Positions 23,201 to 33,777 of a stretch of DNA of 64,000 nt are shown here, in pieces. The stretch covers positions 186,001 to 250,000 of the forward strand of contig BDIU01000067.1 in NCBI GenBank assembly GCA_002118135.1, given 5' to 3'. Below the pieces are notes generated by a model, which was given only the letters and a program-made list of their open reading frames with translations, was not told the origin of the DNA and ran no database searches. The position numbers and the translations under genes are program-made. This DNA is from Trebouxia sp. TZW2008. Its lineage: Eukaryota; Chlorophyta; Trebouxiophyceae; Trebouxiales; Trebouxiaceae. Every line of letters begins with the position of its first letter. Within the stretch, counting starts at the first letter, position 1.

Positions 23201-26200
23201 ACAATCTCAACCTTGTTTTCAGAAGCTTGGGTCTGCACCACTATCAACAAAAAGTAATGTTATCATAGTTATACTTTGCACATGCCAGCATAGGTGCTGG
23301 GTGTGTGGCTTGAGTCCTGTCTCGCCAGGCTATCTTGCATTTGAGCATCAAGGTGGCCTACACCGGTGTGTTGTCTGGGACAGCCTGCTTTGGATGCCTG
23401 TGCTGTCTAGTCAGCATTGGCAGCTACATCGCCTTTCAACTGGACGGGTGAAGGTGATGATGGCATGGCCAGTTATATGGACCATAACATGGATGATGAT
23501 ATGGCTGTACAAACATGCCTAACCTGTGTACTTGACGTCAGCACATCTGGAATGGACCGGTGAAGGTGATGATGGCATGGGCAGCTATGTAGACCGTGAC
23601 ATGATGGTCTTGCTGTGCTGTCCGGCCCTCTGACCATGCTGCCCTGTCTGCCTATGCTGTCTGATCAGCAGCAAGATGTGCTGCGGTTGGACAAGTGAAG
23701 GTGATGATGGCGTTGGCAGCTTTGTAGACCATGACATGCAGGTCTTGCTGTGCTGTCCAACCCTCTGGACATGCTGCCTTGTTTGCCTATGCTGTCTGAT
23801 CAGCATCAAGATGTACTGCGATTGGACAGGTGAAGGTGATGATGGCATGGACAGCTTCATAGACCATGACATGGAGGATGACATGGCTGCTGGCAAGACC
23901 AGCCCAGGCAGTGCCACCAAGAAGCGCAGGGGCAGAGCAAGCTATGGCTTCTCTGCAGGAGCAAAGCCTCAAGCTGCCATCCAGCCAGGAGCAACTCGCA
24001 TAGGTGCAGCTTCTGTCCTCGCTGGTGGGCGAAATCTGCACTGCTTGACTGCATGAAACCCTCAAGCAGCCATTCAGCCAGCAGCAACTTGTATAGGGGC
24101 AGAATCTGTTTGAATAGGGTCAAACCCTGCATGGCTTGAATGTATCGGAGTTCTGTTTTGAGAGAGCACAGCTTCAGTCAACACAGAAGCCTCAAGCTGC
24201 CATCCAGCCAGGAGCAGCTCCCATGAATGTAGCTCTGTCAACAGTAGGCTCATTCCCACTGCTTGAATGCATGATTTTCATCTGTGGTGACACAACCTTG
24301 GAAAGTCATCCAGCCAGATTCTCTCATAGATGTTACGTCTGTCCTCAGTATTAGGGCCACGCTTGCTCTGCTGAGTAGCATTGTGCTTCTTCTGTGAACA
24401 CATTTTTAGGCAGCCATTCAGACAGGAGCAACTCCTAAAGGTGAAGCCTCATACCTCCCTCACAGTAATGCTATTGATCTGGGTCTGTCCAAGTGCGTGG
24501 TCTATGCTGCATCAAGATGCCTGTATTGGCATCCAATCAGCAGCATTATGCAGTGACACCTGTTGTATATGCCATGATGAGTAGTCTTGTGGCAGCAAGC
24601 AAAGTGTCTCCACCTCAAACATATGGTTGTGAGAGCTCGCAGCCATTGTGAAAATGCTACATAGATTGCATGGCAAAGCTCACAGAAACATCCACAGTCC
24701 TCTGCTTGGAGTTGCTGATGAAGCTGGATCCAAAGCTTATGCTGCCTTTGGGCTCCTGTTATGACAAAAGCTATTTGTACTTTCTTGTTGAACAGCCCTT
24801 GTGCATGTCAAATGCTAGTAGCTAATAAACTATATCTCAGCTTGTGATGTGTACAAATGAGCTGCTGCAGGTGACAGCTCCCAGAAGCGCTTCCTGGCAT
24901 ACAATGCTCTGGGCTGCGTCATTTGCAAGGAGAGTGAGGAGGACTGCAACGTGATTGAGGTTGTGGTTCATGACACACGAGCGCACCGGCGGCGCATGCC
25001 CAACTTGAATGACCTGTACCGCTTCTCAATGGCATCGCTGAGTGAACGGGTGAGCCAACAGATAGCTTTCTTTGTGTGATTTTGTCACTTTCAGCCAGTG
25101 TGAGCATTAGGTCAGCATCAAGCACGTACGCTTTCTGTTGCTCAAATTTGGCCACTTGTTGATGCTCAAAGTATGTTGGATCCTGCACAAGCACCACAGA
25201 TGCTGTTGCTTGACCTGAAACCCTGTTGTTGCAAAACAAAACTGTGAGCCAGCAAAGACTGCCGACGTCGAGCACATGTGTTCTGTTGCGCAAAAACAGC
25301 CAATGCTTGCTGCCAAACATCATGCTTTGATGCTGTGTGCATGCCACAGACGCTTATGCAGGACCTGATACTGTGTCTCAACCCGTGAACCATGAAGTGG
25401 AACTAGGCATCCATGACAAGGCATGTTGACCTTGCCACCTATACACTGTACGTACTGAAGCAGCACATGTCTTTGCTTGATGCAGCCATGCCAACAGTTC
25501 TGGCAGGCAGTTGCAACTCTTTGCAGGAACAACAGCTCAATAGCTTGTACATTTGCAATCAGATAATCCTGCTCATGCACGCTGATAGGGATCCTACCTG
25601 TGTACTTATCTGTGCAAAGAAGGAAAGGGTCAAGAGCCAAAGCTTGGGAATGCGAGACAGGCAACATGACAAACCTTGAGCGCTGCAGGGAGTTATATAT
25701 GCCAGCACATCCAATGCGGACGCTCCCAGTACCATCATGTATCGCCCTTTCGACAGCTGGGCAGCCAACAGTGACTGGCAGACCAGCTTACCAGCAGGCG
25801 AGGAGGCCACAGCTGTGGCATCTGGTCATAGTTTCTCAGCTGTAGCCACCTCTCAGAACGTGCTAAGGCTCTTCTCTCCAGCAGGTACTGCCACAAGCAA
25901 ATTTTGATGTTGGTTTGTCAAAGCTTCTGCTGAGACCTATTGAAAGCCTCTTGTTTGTTGACTATGATGTGCTGTGATGCATTTTCTCCCCACAGTGAAA
26001 GGCACAAATTTCATCACCACACCAAGCAAGCATTAATGCAGCCAACCAGCCGGTGAATGAAGTTATGCAGACTCCCCAATCTGCCTGATTCATCACCTCC
26101 CAACCAGATGCCTCATCAAGTTTCCAGAGCAACAGCCAGTCAACCAACCACTCATTTCGCCAAAACCAACACCGCACTGATCAATCTACAGTCTACACTA

Positions 26201-29200
26201 CAGTCTTCTGCAGTAAACTTTTCACGCCCACTGCAGGCATACAGACCTTTGTGATGGCTTTGGATGGGTCAGCTGTTGCCTTGGCGGCACAAGGTCATCT
26301 GCTGGCGCTTGTCTGGCATGCTGGGGTGTCAGCTAGCCCTGAAGACCAATGCCTGCAGTATGCGGTCTATGATGTCAGCCAACAACAGCAGGTGAGTTGC
26401 TGTCAGGAAATGTTGACACCCAGCATTGCAGACACATTTGCAAACCACTTGCAGAAGATAAATTCGTCTGCACGAGTTGCATGATGTGTGTTGACCCTTG
26501 CGCACAGTGTTTTGTGCACAACAAGAGGCACTGCTATGCATTCACTCTGTCAAGCTTGAGTATGCTGTGTGCCAATGGTAGTAAAAACCTGCAGGCAAGC
26601 TGCTTGCTGTAGAACGTATATCTGAATCCAATCCAGCATTGGCTGACGTCTGCAATAGGAAAGTCATCATTACATCTGCATCTGTGGTTGGCATGATCAT
26701 CACATGGGCTTGCAAGCAACAGTGCAAACCATCTCCTTGACTTCTCTGTGACTGCTGCTACCCTTTGTCCCCAGCCCATGAACTTGATTGCAATATTTGG
26801 TACGCACTGGCGGTGCAGCAGCGCAGTTGTCCATATTGGCCTGGGTGGCTTGCTAAGCCTGACCCATCCATAGTCCATTGCAAGTGCTGTATTTGTTGGG
26901 GTCAGTGTCAGTGCTGACTGTCACTGTCAGTCAGTCAGTGTCAGTCAGTCAGTGTCAGTCAGTCAGTGTCAGTCAGTGTCAGTCAGTCAGTGCTGACTGT
27001 CACTGTCAGTCAGTCAGTGTCAGTCAGTCAGTGTCAGTCAGTGTCAGTCAGTCAGTGTCAGTTAGTCAGTGTCAGTGCTTAAGACATCCCCTTGAAGTCA
27101 ATTGCAACATGAAACACACAATTCACGTGCACTGCAAATGCAGCCAGGCAGTCTGTCGCATTTGCTGGCTAAGCTGCTGCATCATTTTGGTCATTTTTCT
27201 CGGCTGGGATCGGTAGGGGTTATCTGGGCTTGCAAGCTTGCCGTATGCCATCCTGTGGGTTCAGTTATCAGGCACTCAGGCCAAGGGTAAATCCGGAGAT
27301 ACTTGACAGTCAACTGTGTACAAGGACCTCTCTGCCCCTCATGTCCAATATAATTGGTTTAGGTTAGCACATGATCGGACTGGTTGGAGACAGTTGATTG
27401 CTTCTGTACGTACCTGGTTGGGCCTGTTGAGCCTGCCTAGTCCACGTGGATCATGAATGAATGAATGGATGAATGAATGGATGAATGAATGATGAAATGA
27501 ATGAATGAATGAAATGAATTTGCAGTCCAAGTGCTCAGCTAAAGACACAATGCACATGCGCTGCAGGTGCAGAAGGGCAGTCTGCCGCTTAGCGCAGGCG
27601 CCACTCTCACCTGGCTTGGCTTCAGTGATGACTCACTACTGGCAGCATATGACTCTGAGGTGAGTCAAATTTGTACTGGTGGTTTCAAGACACATCTGGT
27701 TGTGTGTCCAAGAGTGTAATCCTGGCATGCCACCGTGCAACCTGCTGATTGACGGCTTGGTCCTATCTTGTGTCATAGTCATTCAGTCTTGCCTGTTCTG
27801 GTGGCAACAGATATACACACAGGTGCATGCGAGTGTTGCATGTCGTTTGAATTTTGCCCATAGCAGCTGCTATGAAGCTCATGTATTGCCAGGTCAAGTA
27901 AAATTCATTACAGCAGCAAGAGGACGCATTGTATGACACTGTCAGAGTCTGGGTTCATGCATCAGACCAAATGCAAAGGCGAGCTCCATTCTTTGCACCA
28001 TGCACCTTGACTTGAAGGGACAGAGATAGCATCTGCCCACAACTTTGCCTTCAGCTTGAAATTTTCAGTCCAATGATTGACCACAAAAGTGCTTGGCAGC
28101 GCAGGGTGTCTTGAGATTGCGCAGCACAGAGTATGGAGGCTGCTGGGTGCCAGTGTTTGTGTCAGGACAGCAACGCAAGAACAGCGAGGTCTACTGGCCT
28201 GTCGGCCTCGGCATGACTCAGCTGACATGCATTGTTTGCACAGCAACACAACCCATTCCTCAGGTCAGCTACATTGACTCTTTGGTGACACTGTTGATTG
28301 CGTTTGTGGGCGGAAAGTCAGCGGGATGTACTGGCCTGATTGACCATGACCTGGCAGGCAACAGACGAGCTGCGCTGACTCTGCTGCTGCTTCCAACTGC
28401 ATTCTTGTTGACACCTTTAATTGTGTCAGCACAGCAATCAAGAAGAGCAAGGTACACTGGCATGTCTGCCTCAGCCTGAGCATGACGCAGCTGACGTTTA
28501 TTGTGTGCACAGCAACACAACCCATTCCTCAGGTGAGCTACACTTGTTTCGCTGCACGTTTCAGTTGCACTGTTCGGTGCCAGCTGTATTGTGTGTTGCG
28601 CAGCATGCAAGGCTGATATGTGACTTGAGAACACTACACTTTAGCCTGCGGTATGCAATTTCAGCGGACATGCACCTGCGCTGATGAACATGTGCAGGTG
28701 TGATGGGATTCCTCTTTCTGGCAGCAGGCCTGTATGCTTGCAATCATTCAAGCTGGTCAGCATGACCTGATGCATACTGTGTCACTATAGCAGATCTTGT
28801 GTTGACTCAGTGTAGTGCATGTTTCTAAACCAATGAGTATAGACCATATTGTCTCAATAACACTTTCTTTGTAGGTTGCGCCGCTGCCTGTGCTGACAAA
28901 TGTATCTCTGCAAGTGCCGGTGCTGACAGCAGATGCTACGTCTGCACAGCTGCAAGCAGACTGCCTGAAAAGCAATATGGAGCTTACCCACAGCCGTGTG
29001 CAGTTAGCAGAACAGGTGATCATCAAGTCTAGCACATTTAGAATACTAATGAGCGTCCACTGGTTATTTGGCGCATACAGCTTGGGATCGGCAGCCAGAG
29101 GCATCGCTGAAAGGAGTCTTCAGCTGTTTATTGAATGAAGAAGCCATGCAAACACTCAATGCCTTGATACAATTTGTGATCATGCCATTACAAGACGTTT

Positions 29201-32200
29201 ACAGCTCACCTTCAAGACATGCATAGTGTACACATCAGTGGTCATGGCCCATGCGTGATGAATGTTGTTTGCTTTGAACATGTAGCAAGCATGCAGCATG
29301 CTCATCAGCTGCATATGCTGATCCTTGCATGCTTGCAGAGTGAGTCTGGTGAAAGCACCAGCGTAGCAGAGCAACGGGTGGCAGCAGCAGAGGTGCCTCT
29401 TGACTGCTGCCTATCCAAGCTGTTCAACGTTGCTATCAGAGGCGACAAAATGCAGCAAGTCGTTGAACCAGCCTGGCACCTGACACAAATCCATGTGTAT
29501 TACTTACAGAGCGAGTCTGGTGAAAGCACTAGCGAAGCAGAGCAACGGGTGGCAGCAGCAGAGGTGGCTCTGGATCGTTGCCTGCTGAAGCTGTTCAACA
29601 CTGCTGTCAGAGGCGACAAGTTGCAGCAAGCTTTGGAAGCAGCTTGCCAGCTAACGCAAGTCAGGTCTATGGAGGGTGCCATCAAGCTGGCAAACCATAA
29701 CAGGCAAACTGCCTTGGCTGATAGGATAGCGCTATTGCTAGAGGCCCGCCTAGAACAAGAAGCTGCTGAGGCAGCTGATCAGGTACAGCCAATATTGATG
29801 ACAGCTTTTGTGACCAGGGGAAAGGCCTTGGTCAGAAGTAGCACTGCCTTCATTTCTGGATAGCTCTGTTGCTGGAGGCTCGCCTTGAGCAAGAAGCCGC
29901 TGAGGCAGCCGATCAGGTATAGCCAATTGTAACGTCTGTGTTGTTACCGAGGAGATTGTTCTTACCGAGAAGGTCTCTGCCTTGGCTGATAGGATAGCGC
30001 AACTGTTGGAGGCTTGCCTGGAACAAGAGGCTGCTGAGGCAGCTGATCAGGTATAGCCACTTTCGATGACAGCTTTTGTGACCAAGGAAAAGGCCTTGGT
30101 CAGAAGTGACACTGCCTTAGTTTCTGGATAGCGCTGCTGCTTGAGGCACGCCATAAGCAAGAGGCTGCTGAGGCAGCTGATCAGGTACAAAAAAATTGTA
30201 ATGACTGCATTTGCCCCCAAGGAGGTTGTCCTTACTCAGAGGCACCACTGCTTTGGCTGATAGGATAGCGCTACTCTTGGAGGCTTGCCTGGAACAAGAG
30301 GCCGTTGAGGCAGCAGATCAGGTACGGCCAGTTTTGACAGCTTTTGTGACCAAGAAACAGGCCTTGGTCAGAAGTAACAATGCCCTACTTTCCGGATAGC
30401 GCTGCTGCCGGAAGCCCGCCTTGAGCCAGAGGCTGCTGAGGCAGCTGATAAGGTACAGGCCAGTTGCAATGCTTGCATGCATCAGAAAGAGTATTGTCCT
30501 CACTGAGAGGTGCAACTGCCTTGGCTGGCAGGATAGCGCTACTGTTGGAGGCTAACCTTGAGCAAGAGGCTGCTGAGGCAGCAGATCAGGTACAGGCCAC
30601 GTGCAATGACTGTGTGACGTTCCCAAGGAGATAGTCCTTACTCAGAGGGTCTCTGCCATGTCTGGTGGAATAACTCTGCTGCTGGAAGCTCGCCTTGAGT
30701 AAGAGGCTGCTGAGGCAGCAGATTCGGCACAACCAATTGTAATGGCTGCGCTTCTTACCGAGTAGATTGTCCATACTTGGAGGTAACATTGTCTTGACTG
30801 ATAGGATAGCTCTGCTACTGGGGACCACACCAAACACAAGAGGTAGCTGACCAGGTACGGTCAACTCTTCGTGTAGTGACTGCTTGCGTCCTAGAAAACT
30901 ATCCGTGCTCAGAAGTGCTGCTGCCTTGGCTGATAGGATAGCGTTGCTGCTGGAAGCACCTCACACACGAGAGGCTGCTGAGGCAGCTGATCAGGTATCA
31001 CCAGTTGTAATGATTGCATTCGCTACCAAGGAGATTGCTTGTACTCAGAGGCACAACTGCTGTGACTGACAGGATAGTGCTACTTTTGGAGGCTGGCCTT
31101 GGGCAAGAAGCTGCTAAGGCAGCCGATCAGGTAATACAGTGTCTTTCTCTTTGTAAAGACTGCTTTGGTCACAAAGAAAACTGTCCTTACATCAGACTGT
31201 CCATACTCAGAGGGACCACTGAGTCTGACTGCAGTGGTTGGTTCCCAATCACATTGTCCTTACGTCCAGAATGTCTCTACATCAAGTGTTCTACAAAGAG
31301 AAGCCACTGCATACCATTGTCGACATTGTGTTTGATTCCATCTGCGGAAGTATATACCCACAAGACTGAGGCTTGGCTTATCTTGTGCCTATATGCAGGT
31401 CATCAGTCCAGAACCAGTTGCCGAATTGCAAAGTGCAGACGCTGATGGCACAGCAGCTAGCCAGAGGCCTTCACCAAGGCGTCAAGAGAACATGATAGAG
31501 CCTGCTGACGACAGCCCTGTCAGGATTGAGATTTGGTCTGTCTTGTGCCAACATGCAGGTCAAGACTCCAAATTCATGCAATCATTTGATTCATCATGGT
31601 AGCTGGACTTAGCCTTCTCACTGCTGACAATACATCGCAACAAGACTTGACATGTCTTGTGGCAACTTGCAGGTCATGAGCCCAGAGCCAGCTGCAGAAT
31701 TGCCAAGTGCAGATGCTGACGGCGCAGCTGCTAGCCAAAGTCCTTCACCAACGCCTCAAGAGTCACAACACATCTTGCTGGCATGAATCTCATCATGATC
31801 GAGACTTGGCATGTCCTGTGCCAATCTGCAGGTCATGAGTCCGGCTTGATGCAATCATTTGGTTAGTCACGTGTAGCTGGACTGTGTCTTCTCACTGCTG
31901 ACATGCCATCGCATCAAGACTTGATATGTCGCGTGTCATCTTGCAGGTCATGAGAGCACAGCCAGCCGCAGAATTGCAAAGTGCAGATGCTGACGGCGCA
32001 GCTGCTAGCGCAGCTCCTTCGCCAACGCCTCAAGAGAACACGACACAACCTGCCGCCAGGGTCAGGCCTGCTGCACATCTTGTGCCAGCATTTCAACTGC
32101 TGACATACCATCAGGACTAAGACTCGACATATGTTGTGTCTATACGCAGGTGATGAGTCCAGTACCAGCTGCAGAAATGCAAAGTGCAGATGCTGATGCC

Positions 32201-33281
32201 GCAGCTGCTAGCGCAAGTTCACCCCCTTCACCGATGCCTCAAGAGAACACAACACAACCTGCCGCCAGAGTCAGGCCTAGTGCGCACCTTGTAACGGGAT
32301 CTAGCTCCAGGTCAGTGCTTGCGTGCTTCCTGTGGGGTTATTGCAAAGCTTTTGTGTTTTTGTAACCCATCCCTTGTAGCCTGCAGCTGCAAGAGGATTT
32401 ATTGTGTTGCTACTTGTGCACGCCCTTCAACAACGCCTCAAGAACGCGACACATTCTACTGCCAGCGCCAGGCCAAGCGCACATCTTGTAGCTCCAGGCG
32501 TGACTTCAAATTAGTGCTTGCAGCCTGTCCCTCAGCTTTCCTGGTGTATATTTCATCAAGGGTTTTAAAGTTGTCCCCGTCCCTCATGTTTTGTGCTCGT
32601 AATGAAATTGAAGGTGTTGCTGGTAGTGCAAGTAGTTCAAACAAACACGACACAGCCTACAGCCACAGTCAGGCCTGCTTGCACATCTTGTAGCACCATC
32701 TGGCTTCATGGAGATGCCTGCATGCTTCCCTGCAGATCTCTTACTGTATTTTTCACAAGATATTGTGGATCGTCCCCATCTCTCATTTTCTGCGTTTGCA
32801 TAAAGGTCAAAGGCAGGTTTAGATTTTCAGGGATAAGTTTGCAAAGCAAGGGAATTTGCTGAACTTAGTTCTGGCATATGGACAGCTTTGAAGGCAAGTG
32901 CTTCAAACACAGTTGTTGCAGCATCATCGAGTGCTCAACATATTGAGCTGGGCCAATGCGCTGGCAAAATGCACTTGGTGTGTGCAGCAGTGGATTGTCC
33001 CACTTTGCAGGGCATTGCAAGTTGCGCTTCATTTGCCTGCAATGCTGAGCAATAGCATGCTGTAAAGGTTGCAGCCAGATGAAGAACTGCAAGTCTTGAC
33101 AACTTGCAAATGCCCGTGCCGCAACCATCTGTGATTTCCCTGCAGGAAACCTCTGGCTGCGGCCAACACAGCTTCTGTATCTCAAGATAATCATATGCCA
33201 AGCAAAACTTCAGGGAAGCGAAAACCACAGCCACAACAGACGGGCAATCCTTTTGCCCGTGCCAAAATGGCCAAGTCATGA
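20281..33281 (+). CDS. CTF4: CTF4/WDHD1 (AND-1) replisome adaptor
   Basis: Replisome hub linking CMG helicase to polymerase alpha. Model: 20281-20532, 20663-20812, 21138-21293, 21648-21828, 22561-22851, 23830-24003, 24871-25049, 25689-25884, 26237-26391, 27567-27659, 28105-28263, 28875-29015, 29510-29782, 32150-32310, 33146-33281; 898 residues, all phases closed. The N-terminal WD40 propeller (to about 320) shows GTLQIWDMADG, VLWDISQRQP and MSWHPQQNSLACISEEG. An acidic/basic linker with GRASYGF follows. The second propeller (SepB-like) has KRFLAYNALGCVIC, WLGFSDDSLLAAYDSE and YWPVGLGMTQLTCIVC. The helical end has RSMEGAIKLANHNR and ALADRIALLLEARLEQEA. The tail ends NPFARAKMAKS, as in WDHD1. 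No HMG box is seen. Introns are loaded with duplicated exon pieces, so exon choice among copies rests on frame and donor quality. Confidence 0.92.
21533..21828 (+). repeat. Duplicated head of CTF4 exon 4
   Basis: Acceptor plus about 30 bases coding VN(V/N)A(S)ARRNG occurs at 21532 and again at 21648, about 116 bases apart. The upstream copy leaves frame at once (stop near 21590). The downstream copy is the real exon. Confidence 0.65.
22145..23062 (+). repeat. Copies of CTF4 exon 5: two decoy heads upstream, one tail downstream
   Basis: Heads coding LYLMTAGTxKL.V(L/W)W..SQRK occur near 22240 and 22405, before the intact exon at 22561 (LYLVTAGTDNLMVLWDISQR). The first decoy hits a stop after PLCQ. 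Downstream, 22925-23062 repeats the exon tail VVWSDIVPRDHPGPYVSPDS...GGGER, seen in the intact exon at 22728-22840. The two sides are copied independently, each across a different splice junction. Confidence 0.8.
23440..24440 (+). repeat. Copies of CTF4 exon 6: three heads upstream, tails downstream
   Basis: GGTGAAGGTGATGATGGC heads (GEGDDGM...DHDM) begin near 23450, 23560, 23693 and 23830; only the last continues in frame to KTSPGSATKKRRGRASYGF. The exon tail KPQAAIQPGATRIG (23965-24003) is repeated in weakened form near 24060, 24187 and 24410. Head and tail arrays flank one functional exon. Confidence 0.8.
26902..27078. repeat. (CAGT)n microsatellite
   Basis: About 175 bases of GTCA/CAGT tetranucleotide repeat with a longer period built from CAGTCAGTCAGTGT units, including an internal duplication (GTGCTGACTGTCACTG occurs twice). 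It lies in a CTF4 intron. Confidence 0.95.
27235..27520 (+). mobile_element. 5'-truncated LINE 3' fragment with tetranucleotide tail
   Basis: 27300-27445 matches the LINE 3' end at 40680-40820 (for example GGTTGGAGACAGTTGATTGC, then CTGTACGTACCTGGTTGGGC). It is followed by a (GAAT/GGAT)n tail at 27454-27520. The tail type is the same as the LINE at 40830. Inserted in the CTF4 intron before exon 10. Confidence 0.85.
28325..28535 (+). repeat. Two degenerate copies of the CTF4 exon 11 tail
   Basis: 28435-28535 repeats the exon 11 tail (TGACGCAGCTGAC..., ATTGTGTGCACAGCAACA) through CCCATTCCTCAGGTGAGC, with the donor intact. 28320-28350 repeats the GTACTGGCCTG part. Both lie downstream of the used donor at 28264, so these are donor-straddling copies. 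Confidence 0.75.
29339..29500 (+). repeat. Decoy copy of CTF4 exon 13 head
   Basis: GCTTGCAG followed by SESGESTSVAEQRVAAAEV..., about 85 percent like the intact exon at 29510. At the equivalent end it reads LTQ followed by ATCCATG, with no donor and no continuation. Copy spacing is 171 bases. Confidence 0.8.
29783..31132 (+). repeat. Ten decayed tandem copies of the CTF4 exon 13 tail
   Basis: After the used donor at 29783, the exon tail coding (A/R)IALLLEARLEQEAAEAADQ plus the first intron bases recurs ten times. Donor positions are near 29917, 30050, 30184, 30322, 30451, 30592, 30726, 30856, 30996 and 31132. The period is about 134 bases. Units loosely alternate between a GGCTGATAGGATAGCG type and a TTTCTGGATAGC type, suggesting two-unit duplication. 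Most keep CAGGTA donors; some contain stops or lost donors. With the real exon this is an 11-copy array. Confidence 0.9.
31399..32310 (+). repeat. Four-copy array of CTF4 exon 14
   Basis: Copies start after GCAG at 31399, 31673, 31947 and 32150 (spacing 274, 274, 203). All code V(M/I)SPxPAAELQSADADG.AAS with PSPTPQEN. All begin in phase 0 with an open frame at the head. The last has the best donor (TCCAG/GTCAGT) and joins in phase to the final exon. Any of the four could be an alternative exon head. Confidence 0.85.
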
Positions 33282-33777
33282 AGTGTTCTGACCAAGTTGA
33301 GTCATGTCTTGAAACATTCAGTTAGTGGCTGGAGGCCTAAGAGTCAACCCTGCACACAACTGTAAGGCTGACTGAGCCGAAGCATGACTTTCTTCATCAC
33401 ACAGACTGCAATTGCAAGCTGGCATGTCACATTGGTACTTTGCAATGCTGACAGGCCTTGTGAACTTTTGATGGCAAACGATGCACCAAGACTGTTCCAC
33501 GCTGCTTTGGAGCGGCCTTTGCTGAAAGCATGCTCAGCTTGTCACAATAACCTTCTCCACTATGCTCAGCTTACACAGAAGCAGGCCCTGCCATGCTGAC
33601 TGCATGTGGCTTCCATCAAGTCCTGCCATAGGTTCTGCCATGCTATGGTGCTGCACACGCATTCTGATCTTGCAGAAGCGCAAAGGCCTAGCTGGCAGCA
33701 GCGCTAGATCGAGGGTCACGGACCATCTCAGGAGCCGAGTGATGCTGACCGACCTCTTGAACTAGCTTTGTCCTGTG
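33282..33777. other. Intergenic CTF4/RCC1-like gene
   Basis: Tandem-oriented gap of about 500 bases holding the CTF4 3' UTR and the promoter of the RCC1-like gene. I see no gene or repeat in it. Confidence 0.4.

Noticed and set aside
26902..27216. 112-codon frame with VSVSQSVSVSQ
   Set aside because: Translation of the CAGT microsatellite, not a protein.
29510..32310. Regular repeats with similar spacing, CRISPR-like or LRR-like at first sight
   Set aside because: Units are diverged copies of one exon tail or head with splice sites. Repeats are not identical, there are no unique spacers of fixed size, and the genome is eukaryotic.
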